Origin: Flavobacteriaceae bacterium
GTDB taxonomy: Bacteria; Bacteroidota; Bacteroidia; Flavobacteriales; Flavobacteriaceae
NCBI GenBank assembly: GCA_030148025.1
Contig: JASBUG010000021.1
Location: 1 to 64,000 of the forward strand
Direction: 5' to 3'
Length of the DNA: 64,000 nt
The stretch's first letter is position 1, and each line of letters begins with the position of its first letter. The notes beneath the pieces are model-generated. The model saw only the letters and a program-made list of their open reading frames with translations. It was not told the DNA's origin and searched no databases. This document shows positions 48,332 through 56,665 of the stretch, piece after piece. Made by a program: the position numbers and the translations under genes.

Positions 48332-50054
48332 TTAATTTTTTATCTATATATGCATTCATTCGCTTTTCAAGAATTGCCAATGTTACCGTTCCCTGTTCGA
48401 GAATGATCTCATGGAATTCTCTTATATCGAATTTCGTTTCTAATTTCTCTTTAGCTTGTTGTCTAAGCTCTCTAATTTTTATTTCTCCAATTTTATATGA
48501 TAATGCTTGTCCTGGCCATGAAATATAACGGTCGGTTTCTGTATTCACCTCATGTAATGACAAAGCTGTATTAGAAGCCATATAATTTACAACCTGATCG
48601 CGTGTCCAACCTTTGGCATGAATTCCAGTATCTACTACTAGACGACAGGCGCGCCACATCTCGTAAGTAAGTTTTCCGAATTGCTCGTAAGGTGTGGTAT
48701 ACATTCCCATTTCCTCGGCTAAGAATTCGCAATATAATCCCCAACCTTCACCATAAGCAGATAAATATAGATTTCTTCTGAATTGTGGAATACTGTCTCC
48801 TAATTCATTATTTAAAGCTGCTTGTAAATGGTGCCCAGGAACTGCCTCGTGAACTGTTAATGAAGGTAAAGTATATAAAGGTCTACTAGGTAAATCGTAA
48901 GTGTTTACCCAATAATACCCAGGATCTGAACTATTTTTAGAAGTACCAACATAACGTCCTCCAGTGTATTTAGGTGCAATAGCATCTGGTACAGGAGCTA
49001 CACCATATGGTTTACGCGGTAATGTTTTAAAGAACCTTGGTAATTGCTCATCAGCACGTTTTGCCATATCTCTAGCAGTCATTAAAAGTTCTTTAGGGCT
49101 TTTAGCATAAAATTGCTCATCGGTTCTTAAAAACTCTAGGAAATCCGAAAAACTTCCTTCAAAGTTTAGTTCCTTGATAATTTTTTGCATTTCAGCTTTA
49201 ATACGCGCCACCTCATTTAAACCAATTTGATGAATATCATCGGCCGTATATTGTGTGCTAGTAGTATAATAGTTTATTCTGTTCTGGTAATATGCATCAC
49301 CATTTGGAGTATCTGAAGCTCCTAAAGTTGTTCTTGTTTTTGGAAGGTATTCCGTCTCAAAAAATTCTTTAATGCGTTTAAATTGTGGAGTAACTACATT
49401 TTCTATTAACTCTTTTGCAGCTACTAACACCGAATCTCTTTGTGTTGGCGTTAAATCTTCTGGAAGGTTTTTAAATGGTGAGTAATAAAAGCTGTCTTCA
49501 TAGTTCTCCACAATATGATCATTATAGCTAGATTCATACCCATTAAAGATCACGCGAGGTTGCGAAACTCCCTTCTCTAAACCTTCTCTAAGATTCACAA
49601 AATGCTGATCAACAAAATCTGGCAATGCATTGAACTTATTCAGATAATCGATTACCTGTGCATAATTACTTAAAGGTCTAACACGATAAGTTAAATTACT
49701 ATGAAATCCTGAATCAGATAATAAGGGGTTTAAATACCTTTCAAACTCAAAAAAATCGATTTGATCTTGAAGCGAAAACTTTAGCAACTCTAAAGAGATT
49801 GATTCTGTTTCAGAAAGATCGTCCACATTAACTTCTTTCAACTTTTCTAGAAGAGACTGTGCAAATTCGGCTTCGGCTTTATAATAATCACTTGTAAAAA
49901 GACCCAAAGGGTACGCCTTATGGTCGTACCCTTCGTGATCCTGATAGTTATTAATGCTATTTTCTAAAACTACTGATGAATTATTTTTTTCGTTCTGCGA
50001 ACATCCACAGATACTTAACAGGAGTACTACGAATAACGGTTTTAAATAATTCAT
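48324..50054 (-). CDS. DUF885 family metallopeptidase-like lipoprotein
   Basis: A 576-residue lipoprotein (signal ending SICGC, Cys18) of the DUF885 family. The gluzincin motif HEAVPGHH lies near residue 405 in LTVHEAVPGHHLQAAL, followed by the helix SAYGEGWGLYCEFLAEEMG, whose glutamates can supply the third ligand. Family members are predicted zinc peptidases acting on short peptides. It is 11 bp after the aldehyde dehydrogenase gene and overlaps the epimerase gene, so it belongs to the hydroxyproline run and may supply peptides or free residues in the envelope. Confidence 0.88.
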   Translation of the reverse strand: MNYLKPLFVVLLLSICGCSQNEKNNSSVVLENSINNYQDHEGYDHKAYPLGLFTSDYYKAEAEFAQSLLEKLKEVNVDDLSETESISLELLKFSLQDQIDFFEFERYLNPLLSDSGFHSNLTYRVRPLSNYAQVIDYLNKFNALPDFVDQHFVNLREGLEKGVSQPRVIFNGYESSYNDHIVENYEDSFYYSPFKNLPEDLTPTQRDSVLVAAKELIENVVTPQFKRIKEFFETEYLPKTRTTLGASDTPNGDAYYQNRINYYTTSTQYTADDIHQIGLNEVARIKAEMQKIIKELNFEGSFSDFLEFLRTDEQFYAKSPKELLMTARDMAKRADEQLPRFFKTLPRKPYGVAPVPDAIAPKYTGGRYVGTSKNSSDPGYYWVNTYDLPSRPLYTLPSLTVHEAVPGHHLQAALNNELGDSIPQFRRNLYLSAYGEGWGLYCEFLAEEMGMYTTPYEQFGKLTYEMWRACRLVVDTGIHAKGWTRDQVVNYMASNTALSLHEVNTETDRYISWPGQALSYKIGEIKIRELRQQAKEKLETKFDIREFHEIILEQGTVTLAILEKRMNAYIDKKLNE

Positions 50055-50065
50055 ATGTTTAGGTT

Positions 50066-51649
50066 TTAGATTTTATTTTTTGTCTGCTCTCCGTTTATGT
50101 TTCTTAAAATTTCTAGAGGGTTAGCATTTTTAAGTTCGTCTGGCAATAATTGATCTGGCCAAGACTGAAAACTAAATGGTCTTACAAAACGTTTGATGGA
50201 ATCTACTCCAACAGCCGTAAAGCGACTATCGGTAGATGCAGGGTAAGGACCTCCATGTAACATTGACGGACATACCTCAACACCAGTTGGAACACCATTA
50301 AAAATAATTCGCCCTACTCTATCTTGAAGTGCGTTGATCACATTTGCATGATTTGCAAGCTCATCATTATCAGAGATCACAGTTCCTGTAAGCTGGCCTT
50401 CTAAGTTAGAAATAATTGTTTCTAGCTGTGCTTCATCTTCACATTGAACGACTAACGAAAAAGGACCAAACACTTCGTGGTGTAATGTTGGGTTGCTCAA
50501 GAACGTATTACCTTCAACCGTAGTAACTACTTGTCTTGCGTGATTAGGTTTTACCTCTGTTTCATAATCAGCAAGTACAGTAACCCCACTCTGCGCTAAA
50601 GCATTTGCTTTATTCGTTTCATAAGCACCTGCAATATTAGGATGCAACATACAAGATGGTTCTATTTTTACAATTTCTTCAGCCAAAGTATTTACAAACT
50701 CTGACAATCCTTCCGATTTTAACCCTAGAATTAACCCTGGATTTGTACAAAACTGACCTGTTCCTAAAGTAATAGAACCAGCATAGGTTTTTGCTAAATC
50801 TCCAGCACGATTATTTAATGCTTCTGGTAATATAACTACCGGATTAACACTTCCCATTTCAGCAAACACAGGAATTGGTTCCTCACGTTTTGCTGCTAAA
50901 TCATAAAGTGCTCTACCTCCACGGATACTACCTGTAAATCCAACAGCTTTTACATTTGGATGCTGCACTAACTGTTGCCCTACTTCAATACCACTACTGT
51001 TTAAATTAGAAAACACGCCATTTGGCATGCCTGTTTTTTCAGCTGCTTTTACAATTGCACCAGCTACCATTTCACCAGTTGCTGCATGCATTGGGTGCGA
51101 CTTTACAATTACAGGGCATCCTGCTGCTAAAGCTGCTGCTGTATCACCTCCGGCTGTGGAGAACGCTAGAGGAAAATTTGATGCTCCAAAAACCACAACA
51201 GGCCCTAGAGCAATATTCATCTTTCTTAAATCTACCTTAGGCAGAGGTTGACGATCTGGTTGGGCTGTATCTATAGACGCTTCTACCCATGAGCCTTCTT
51301 CTACATGATTTGCAAAGGCACGTAATTGTCCAACTGTTCTTCCTCTTTCTCCTTGCGCTCTACCAGCTGGCAATCCGCTTTCTGAAGTATATACACTTAC
51401 TAAATCGTCTCCTAATGCTTCTATTTCATCGGCTATGGCTCTTAAAAACTCTGCTTTTTTAGCTCCAGAAACTTTTGAATAGGTCTTGTATGCTTGTGCT
51501 GCTAATTTTGCTGCCTGATCTGTTTCATCTGAAGATGCTTCAGTTATAACCCATTCATTTTCTAAATTCAATAATGGGTTAAAGGTTTTGAACGTCTTAC
51601 TTCCGTTTGCAGATAATTGATTTCCTATATAATTTTTCCCAGTAATCAT
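50066..51649 (-). CDS. Aldehyde dehydrogenase, probable 2-oxoglutarate semialdehyde dehydrogenase
   Basis: A 527-residue NAD(P)+-dependent enzyme of the hydroxyproline-associated 2-oxoglutarate semialdehyde dehydrogenase type. Seen are VVVFGASNFPLAFSTAGGDT, KSHPMHAATGEMV, the catalytic Glu in VFAEMGSVNPV, the catalytic Cys in GQFCTNPG, and the late EVFGPFSLVV. It oxidises 2,5-dioxopentanoate, made by the deaminase, to 2-oxoglutarate for the TCA cycle. It overlaps the small DUF1272 gene by 4 bp and precedes the DUF885 gene by 11 bp. Confidence 0.92.
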   Translation of the reverse strand: MITGKNYIGNQLSANGSKTFKTFNPLLNLENEWVITEASSDETDQAAKLAAQAYKTYSKVSGAKKAEFLRAIADEIEALGDDLVSVYTSESGLPAGRAQGERGRTVGQLRAFANHVEEGSWVEASIDTAQPDRQPLPKVDLRKMNIALGPVVVFGASNFPLAFSTAGGDTAAALAAGCPVIVKSHPMHAATGEMVAGAIVKAAEKTGMPNGVFSNLNSSGIEVGQQLVQHPNVKAVGFTGSIRGGRALYDLAAKREEPIPVFAEMGSVNPVVILPEALNNRAGDLAKTYAGSITLGTGQFCTNPGLILGLKSEGLSEFVNTLAEEIVKIEPSCMLHPNIAGAYETNKANALAQSGVTVLADYETEVKPNHARQVVTTVEGNTFLSNPTLHHEVFGPFSLVVQCEDEAQLETIISNLEGQLTGTVISDNDELANHANVINALQDRVGRIIFNGVPTGVEVCPSMLHGGPYPASTDSRFTAVGVDSIKRFVRPFSFQSWPDQLLPDELKNANPLEILRNINGEQTKNKI

Positions 51650-51912
51650 TTTTTATTTATTTTTTTAAAGTGTGCTTCAACATCTACAGGTTTATGAACT
51701 ATTTTAGTTGAAACAGGATATTTATTTAATAGATTTTGTGGTCTTATTGGTCTTTTTTCAAAACCACCTCCACAGTTAGGACAGACTTGTTGCAACACAT
51801 TTTCTACACAATCTAAACAATATGTACACTCAAACGTACAAATCATTGCCTCTCTAGAATCGTGTGGCAATGATTTATTACAATGTTCGCATGTAGGACG
51901 TATATCTAACAT
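51646..51912 (-). CDS. DUF1272 cysteine-rich small protein
   Basis: An 88-residue protein of the DUF1272 family. It holds nine cysteines, with RING-like pairs CEHC, CTFEC, CLDC and CPNC spread over about 45 residues, suggesting two zinc sites. The N-terminal MLDIRPTCEHC and the RPxRPQN end of the core are typical. Function is unknown. It overlaps the semialdehyde dehydrogenase gene by 4 bp (ATGA-type), so it is translationally linked to hydroxyproline catabolism, although the family also occurs in other settings. Confidence 0.85.
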   Translation of the reverse strand: MLDIRPTCEHCNKSLPHDSREAMICTFECTYCLDCVENVLQQVCPNCGGGFEKRPIRPQNLLNKYPVSTKIVHKPVDVEAHFKKINKK

Positions 51913-51994
51913 ATTTACATAACTAATTTAGTGTTTATATCTAACTCTAACAATGGTAAAAACAAAGTTATTTCTTTTTAAATATTTGAAAAGC

Positions 51995-52951
51995 TTAACC
52001 TATTAAGTCCAGAACTTCAAGTCTTTCTTTTGCCAGAATATACCTTGCACGAACATCATCAATTTGCTCTTGAGTTAATTTCTTACCATAGGTACGAAGT
52101 CCTCCATCGGCATCATTATGATGAATTCCGAAAGCAAACTTTAGGTATTCTAGAAGCAACGGCTGAGCATCTAGGTACGATATAGAATTCATCGCCTGAG
52201 AAATTTTGTTTGCCTCAGCCCATTCTCCTTTTGTAACGTACTCTTGCATCGTAACACTAGCTTTTGGAAAAATACAACCTACACCTGTAATTCCACCGCA
52301 TGCTCCAGCAAGTCCTGCATGTACAGTAACAGTGTCTACACCTGCTAAAACTTTTAAATCTTTGTTCGCCAACATCATCGTTTCAATAATTGAAACATCT
52401 ATAGTCGATATTTTTAACGCTGTTACATTAGGAAGCGTAGCAAGCTTTAGAAGAAGCTCAGTTGAAAGTGCGTGGTAACCAGCTGCATCAGGATTATTGT
52501 AAGGCATAATAGTTACACCTGCAGCTCTTGCAGTCTCTTCAGCAACCGCATAGTACGCATACATTTCTTCTTCAGAAGGAGCAGCTTTAGTTTTTGGCGG
52601 CATTACCATTACTGTATCAACACCAGCCGCCGCTAATTCTTCAACGATTGTAGCTAGTTCTTCTTTCGTCTCTGCCGCAGCTCCACTAATTAATGGCACA
52701 TTATATTCTTTAGCAACCTCAGAAAGGGCTTTAAGTAAAGAAACGCGTTGCTCAGAGCTTAGGTAGCTATTCTCACCAAGTGTTCCCGAACCAACAAGTC
52801 CACACATTCTAGTTCCTCCCAATCCTTGAACTTTTAAAATACCAGCAGCGTATTCTTTCGTTTTTTCAAAGTCAATTTCAACAGTACCTGATGGAGACTC
52901 CTTTAGCCATGTAAATACGGCCGGCATAACGCCTTCCCATTTTAAACTCAT
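51995..52951 (-). CDS. DapA/NanA-family, probable pyrroline-4-hydroxy-2-carboxylate deaminase
   Basis: A 318-residue class I aldolase-fold enzyme. I chose ATG 52951 (MSLKWEGVMPAVFTWL) because a -7 promoter box covers the alternative TTG at 52975. The catalytic tyrosine is in MPYNNPD and the Schiff-base lysine in TALKIST. The loop that is usually GTTGE reads GSGTLGEN. Family members include the deaminase that turns delta1-pyrroline-4-hydroxy-2-carboxylate into 2-oxoglutarate semialdehyde and ammonia, which fits the neighbours exactly. It leads the minus-strand run and is divergent from an AraC regulator. Confidence 0.87.
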   Translation of the reverse strand: MSLKWEGVMPAVFTWLKESPSGTVEIDFEKTKEYAAGILKVQGLGGTRMCGLVGSGTLGENSYLSSEQRVSLLKALSEVAKEYNVPLISGAAAETKEELATIVEELAAAGVDTVMVMPPKTKAAPSEEEMYAYYAVAEETARAAGVTIMPYNNPDAAGYHALSTELLLKLATLPNVTALKISTIDVSIIETMMLANKDLKVLAGVDTVTVHAGLAGACGGITGVGCIFPKASVTMQEYVTKGEWAEANKISQAMNSISYLDAQPLLLEYLKFAFGIHHNDADGGLRTYGKKLTQEQIDDVRARYILAKERLEVLDLIG

Positions 52952-52972
52952 AAATAAACAATTAATTTTAGG

Positions 52973-52980
52973 CAAATTTA
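52973..52980 (-). promoter_or_regulatory. -7 box of the hydroxyproline run
   Basis: TAAATTTG on the minus strand matches TAnnTTTG, 21 bp before ATG 52951. A weak CTG lies 17 bp upstream in place of TTG, consistent with an activator-dependent promoter. Confidence 0.55.
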
Positions 52981-53078
52981 CAACCGCAAGCCCTTTCCAG
53001 TTAATGTACTTTTATCCGTTAGTGATATTATATTATCTCTCAAATATAAATTTTAACATTTTTTGAAGATTATTTGCG

Positions 53079-53086
53079 TATTTTTG
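53079..53086 (+). promoter_or_regulatory. -7 box of the AraC regulator gene
   Basis: TATTTTTG matches TAnnTTTG, 33 bp before ATG 53120. The nearest TTG upstream is only 13 bp away, so the -33 element is weak. Confidence 0.5.
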
Positions 53087-53119
53087 TCATTCAAAAGCTT
53101 TTAACCTCTTTTGGAAGAT

Positions 53120-53965
53120 ATGAAAGTACTACCATTTAAAATACCAAAACCTGAGCATCATGCCTTAGTATATCAAGAAGATCATGAATTGGTGTTTTAT
53201 GACAAATTTCATCAACACGAAGAAATACAAGTAAGTTACATTGCAGAAGGTGAAGGCACTCTAATTGTTGGTGATACTATTAACGATTATGAAACAGGAG
53301 ATATTTTAGCTATTGGAGGTAACTTACCTCATGTCTTTAAAAGCGATCCTACAAAAAAAGTCACCTCTCACATGCTAACGCTCTTTTTTACCAAAGATGG
53401 GTTTGGCGATAATTTTTTTGAACTGGAAGAATTAAAAGAGTTACGTTCATTTTTTAAAAAAACTGAAAATGGCTTTAAAATTGCTGCTAATAACAATTTA
53501 AAAGATCTGTTTTTAAAATTAAAAGGCAGTTCCAGATTACAACGTTTTATTATTTTATTGGAGCTTTTAAAACTACTCTCAAAATCTAAAAGCAAGCCTC
53601 TCTCTTCATTTATTTATGAAAAACAATATACCGATATTGAAGGGAAACGTATGAGTGCTGTTATGGAGTACACCATGAACAACTATCACAAGAACATTTC
53701 GCTTGATACTATTGCTACAGTTGCAGCAATGACTAAAAATGCCTTTTGTAAATATTTTAAAAAGCGAACCAATAAAACTTATTTTCGATTTTTAAATGAG
53801 CTTCGAGTAGAAAATGCAAGCAAGCTTTTATTGTCTAACACTGATCTTTCTATCGCTGAAATTGCTGACAAATCAGGATTCAATAACATTTCAAATTTTA
53901 ACAGACAATTTAAATCTGTAAAGCAAATTGTTCCTTCAGAATATCGAAAAATAAAAGCTATTTAA
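53120..53965 (+). CDS. AraC family transcriptional regulator with cupin sensor domain
   Basis: A 281-residue regulator. I chose ATG 53120; an in-frame TTG nine bases earlier is less likely. The N-terminal cupin (about 20-110) has HQHEEIQVSYIAEGEGTLIV and DILAIGGNLPHVFKS. The C-terminal double HTH (about 180-281) has ISLDTIATVAAMTKNAFCKY and LSIAEIADKSGFNNISNFNR. It is divergent from the deaminase gene across 168 bp. Control of the hydroxyproline run, with hydroxyproline or an intermediate as effector, is inference from position. Confidence 0.9.
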   Translation: MKVLPFKIPKPEHHALVYQEDHELVFYDKFHQHEEIQVSYIAEGEGTLIVGDTINDYETGDILAIGGNLPHVFKSDPTKKVTSHMLTLFFTKDGFGDNFFELEELKELRSFFKKTENGFKIAANNNLKDLFLKLKGSSRLQRFIILLELLKLLSKSKSKPLSSFIYEKQYTDIEGKRMSAVMEYTMNNYHKNISLDTIATVAAMTKNAFCKYFKKRTNKTYFRFLNELRVENASKLLLSNTDLSIAEIADKSGFNNISNFNRQFKSVKQIVPSEYRKIKAI

Positions 53966-54021
53966 AAAAGGCTCTGACCATACCTTCTTTAAACAGCTTT
54001 ACTAACTAAAACAAATAGAAA

Positions 54022-54861
54022 TTACTCCTCATCAGGAGCGTTTATTGGTTTATGCAATTCTGGTACAGAACTATAAATTCTATCGCCATGTACTCCAGAA
54101 AGGTATTTATCCATAATATCGTTATACTCTTTTTCTCTTTCTTCTCCATTCCAATGCGCTCTAAACAAATTGCCTTGTTTTGCAATTCCTTTTTCTAGCT
54201 CTGCTAGCGTTTCTGCCACAAACACCTCAACAAACTCAGTTCTATCGGCTCCATAAAAATGTACTTGAGGGTAGTACGCCTTATAATGATCGTTCTTATG
54301 TGTAACCACTTTATTAAATTCATTTAAAGCATCCATAAACTCTTTTCCGTTGCCATCATCTGGAAATGTAAAATAACTAGTTCTAACATAATATATTAAT
54401 GGTAATTCTAGCTCTTCTAAAGGTTTTGCACCTTGAATGGTTCGGTAAATCTCATCAGAATGCTCCTTAGCATAAAACTTACTTTGTTTTTTTAGAAAAG
54501 CTTTTCTTTCTTTTTCGTCAGGCCATGCTGCTTTTATAAGTTCCTGTTCTTTTTCAGTAGCTTTTTCTATGGCCAGCCAAGATGGATATACTGTAACAAA
54601 TAAAATTTCAGAACTATCTCCTGTAAAATGATGTTGCAATACCGTTGAAGATAATATGTGTTCATTTTTCATTGTTATTTTTTCATGATATTCCATCTCA
54701 ACACTTTTCCATTCATCCATTGAAAAGTCTTCTAACTCCATATTCCAATGCATGGTTGTAACACTCACATAATACTGAGAAGTTTCTTGAGAAAAAATTG
54801 ATACTGAAAATAAAAATAACAGAACTGTTATTTTTTTAAAATATTGATGGATTGCACTCAT
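54022..54861 (-). CDS. Exported protein with two similar domains, function unknown
   Basis: A 279-residue protein with a signal peptide (about 1-25, ending SIFSQE). It is an internal duplication. Residues about 30-142 and 157-266 share a pattern: a strand (ILFVTVY / TEFVEVF), a helix, AAW / AHW followed by E-R-K, and a closing H-x-D-x-IY (His124-Tyr129 and His248-Tyr253). The layout resembles dimeric alpha-beta barrel proteins in tandem, but I do not recognise a named family. It lies convergent to the AraC gene. Confidence 0.72.
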   Translation of the reverse strand: MSAIHQYFKKITVLLFLFSVSIFSQETSQYYVSVTTMHWNMELEDFSMDEWKSVEMEYHEKITMKNEHILSSTVLQHHFTGDSSEILFVTVYPSWLAIEKATEKEQELIKAAWPDEKERKAFLKKQSKFYAKEHSDEIYRTIQGAKPLEELELPLIYYVRTSYFTFPDDGNGKEFMDALNEFNKVVTHKNDHYKAYYPQVHFYGADRTEFVEVFVAETLAELEKGIAKQGNLFRAHWNGEEREKEYNDIMDKYLSGVHGDRIYSSVPELHKPINAPDEE

Positions 54862-55010
54862 AATTTCAAAATTTAAATTAGTATATAGATGGTTGATAAA
54901 TACTATTTAAATTTGAGGCTAACCAAAACTCAATCCCGCCACATAGTTGATAGTGTAAAACTTGAAAGCCTTTTAAAGATACAAATTTTTTTTAACATTT
55001 TAAAAATGCA

Positions 55011-55046
55011 AAAAGGACAATAATTACTGTTAATTATTGTCCTTTT
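55011..55046 (-). terminator. Hairpin terminator after the PhnA-like gene
   Basis: A perfect 16-bp stem with loop CTGT, 26 bp after the stop codon. T runs follow on both strands, so it may also block read-through from the other side. Confidence 0.85.
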
Positions 55047-55072
55047 CTATTATTTATAGTTTTGTTGGTTCG

Positions 55073-55651
55073 CTATAACTTCTTCACATAATCTGTAATG
55101 ATTACAATTTGTGTTGGCCCTACCTTTCCTTCAATGTATTTTTCGTTATCTCGATCTAAACGAATATTTCTAACTGCAGTTCCTTGTTTTGCTATCATAC
55201 TAGATCCTTTCACTTTAAGATCTTTTATTAAAACTACCGAGTCTCCTGTTTGCAAAACAATACCATTCACATCTCTGTGTATAACCTTATCAGTATCTTC
55301 CTCTCCTTCACCTGTGGCTTTTGCAAACGCTAAGGCTTCATCGTCCAGATACATCATGTCTAATAGATCTTGTGGCCACCCTTCGTTTCGTAATCTACTT
55401 AACATTCTCCATGCTACAATTTGAACAGGTTGATGTTCACTCCACATACTGTCGTTTAAACACCTCCAATGATTAGCATCGGTACTTTCTGGATCGTTAA
55501 TTTGTGTTGTACATGTAGTACATGCCATTATAGCCTTATCTAAGCTTTCAGATTTAGTTGGCGGTAATATATATACTTGTAATGCTTCATCACTTCCACA
55601 TAACTCACACTTTGAATCACTACGCTTTTTTAGTTCTCTTTCCAGACTCAT
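55073..55651 (-). CDS. PhnA/YjdM-like zinc-ribbon protein
   Basis: A 192-residue protein. I chose ATG 55651 (MSLERELKKRSDSKCELCGS), since the extra upstream residues look non-coding. An N-terminal zinc ribbon (CELC...CTTC) is followed by a helical middle and a C-terminal PhnA domain (about 120-192; GIVLQTGDSVVLIKDLKVKG). Despite the historical name, the family has no proven role in phosphonate use; a nucleic-acid or stress role is possible. It is the last gene of a minus-strand block. Confidence 0.87.
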   Translation of the reverse strand: MSLERELKKRSDSKCELCGSDEALQVYILPPTKSESLDKAIMACTTCTTQINDPESTDANHWRCLNDSMWSEHQPVQIVAWRMLSRLRNEGWPQDLLDMMYLDDEALAFAKATGEGEEDTDKVIHRDVNGIVLQTGDSVVLIKDLKVKGSSMIAKQGTAVRNIRLDRDNEKYIEGKVGPTQIVIITDYVKKL

Positions 55652-55696
55652 TACTATTAAATTTATGGCTGCAATATTACAGCTAATCATAAGGTT

Positions 55697-56065
55697 CTAC
55701 AAATTAGTAAGGGCTTCTTTCATTTTTTTGGTCATCCCTTTTACCACCATATCGTAAGAATGATCTATAAGCTCTAAAATAAGCTTAGGTGGCAATTCGT
55801 TTTTATAAATATCGAGTGTATTCCAGTGTTTTTTATTCATGTGATAACCACCATAAATACTTTCGTATTGTTCTCGTAATTCTAATGCATATTCTGGGTC
55901 ACACTTTAAATTGATGGAAGATGAAGTGTTCTCCCAAGTATCAAGGCCTGTGAGCAGGAATACTTTTCCCATAACTTTAAACACCAAAACATTATCATCG
56001 AAAGGTAAATCTTCTGTCACTCCTTTTTTAGACAAACAATACTCTCTTAGATATTCTATATTCAT
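55697..56065 (-). CDS. MmcQ/YjbR family protein
   Basis: A 122-residue YjbR-fold protein (CyaY-like) of full length. The pattern MNIEYLREYCLSKKGVTED begins it, then FKVMGKVFLLTGLD, INLKCDPEYALELREQY and the typical NKKHWNTLDIY. Often described as DNA-binding, but without a defined role. It overlaps the DUF4230 gene by 4 bp and is 45 bp upstream of the PhnA-like gene. Confidence 0.88.
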   Translation of the reverse strand: MNIEYLREYCLSKKGVTEDLPFDDNVLVFKVMGKVFLLTGLDTWENTSSSINLKCDPEYALELREQYESIYGGYHMNKKHWNTLDIYKNELPPKLILELIDHSYDMVVKGMTKKMKEALTNL

Positions 56066-56664
56066 TCCAGCATTTTTTTATCCTCAACTTCTAAAGCAGA
56101 ATAGTCTAAGGTCCAACCAATGGTTTGCACCAGATTTTCAATTAGTAGAATAGCTTCCAAAGCTTCTTTTTGAGCTGCTTGATACAATCCGCTTTCCGGA
56201 ATTTTATCTTTTATGTGCTTCTTCGCTTCGGTATTGAGTTCGGTAAGATCACTAGCATCGAATTTATTGAAATACCCATCTTGTTTATCGTAGTAATCTA
56301 AAGTTGTTTCAATGGATAGTATTTCGGCCTGCGGAAAATGGTCAAGTACAATTGTTTTAGAATTATTATTGGCCTTCATTTTTATCTTTCCTAAATCGAA
56401 ACCTACATATGCCTTTGCATTAACCACTACAAGTGCTTTCTTTTTACTGGAAATTAGTTTTAAGAACTTTTGTTTTACATCTTCATAATGGTAAATCTCT
56501 GCAAAGTCTCCTTCTACTGATATTAATTTACATACGTTCTTAATTTTATCCAATAGAATTACCGATTGCCTGCTAGCCAACTTTTTGGTTTCAACCATTT
56601 TAAAATAGACAAAAACAGCTGCTGCTAGTAGTATTCCAAAAAGGGTTCCTAAAATTACATCCAT
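56062..56664 (-). CDS. DUF4230 membrane-anchored protein
   Basis: A 200-residue protein. I chose ATG 56664 (MDVILGTLFGILLAAAVFVY), which puts the single membrane helix at the very N-terminus and follows the previous stop by 1 bp. The DUF4230 domain (about 40-180) includes KKALVVVNAKAYVGFDLGKI and ETTLDYYDKQDGYFNKF. The domain should lie outside the cytoplasm. Function unknown. Confidence 0.85.
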   Translation of the reverse strand: MDVILGTLFGILLAAAVFVYFKMVETKKLASRQSVILLDKIKNVCKLISVEGDFAEIYHYEDVKQKFLKLISSKKKALVVVNAKAYVGFDLGKIKMKANNNSKTIVLDHFPQAEILSIETTLDYYDKQDGYFNKFDASDLTELNTEAKKHIKDKIPESGLYQAAQKEALEAILLIENLVQTIGWTLDYSALEVEDKKMLE

Positions 56665-56665
56665 A

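Noticed and set aside
51022-51251. Overlapping open frames opposite the aldehyde dehydrogenase gene
   Set aside because: Low-complexity Leu/Ala-rich readings of the complement; the dehydrogenase frame carries all catalytic motifs.
51995-52951. Dihydrodipicolinate synthase (lysine biosynthesis)
   Set aside because: The neighbours are all hydroxyproline genes and the usual GTTGE-type loop is altered, so the deaminase reading fits better.
52952-52975. TTG start for the deaminase gene
   Set aside because: The -7 box at 52973-52980 covers it, so transcription should begin after it; ATG 52951 fits the family start.
55073-55651. Phosphonoacetate hydrolase or phosphonate operon member
   Set aside because: The PhnA zinc-ribbon family is unrelated to phosphonate hydrolase, and no phn genes are nearby.
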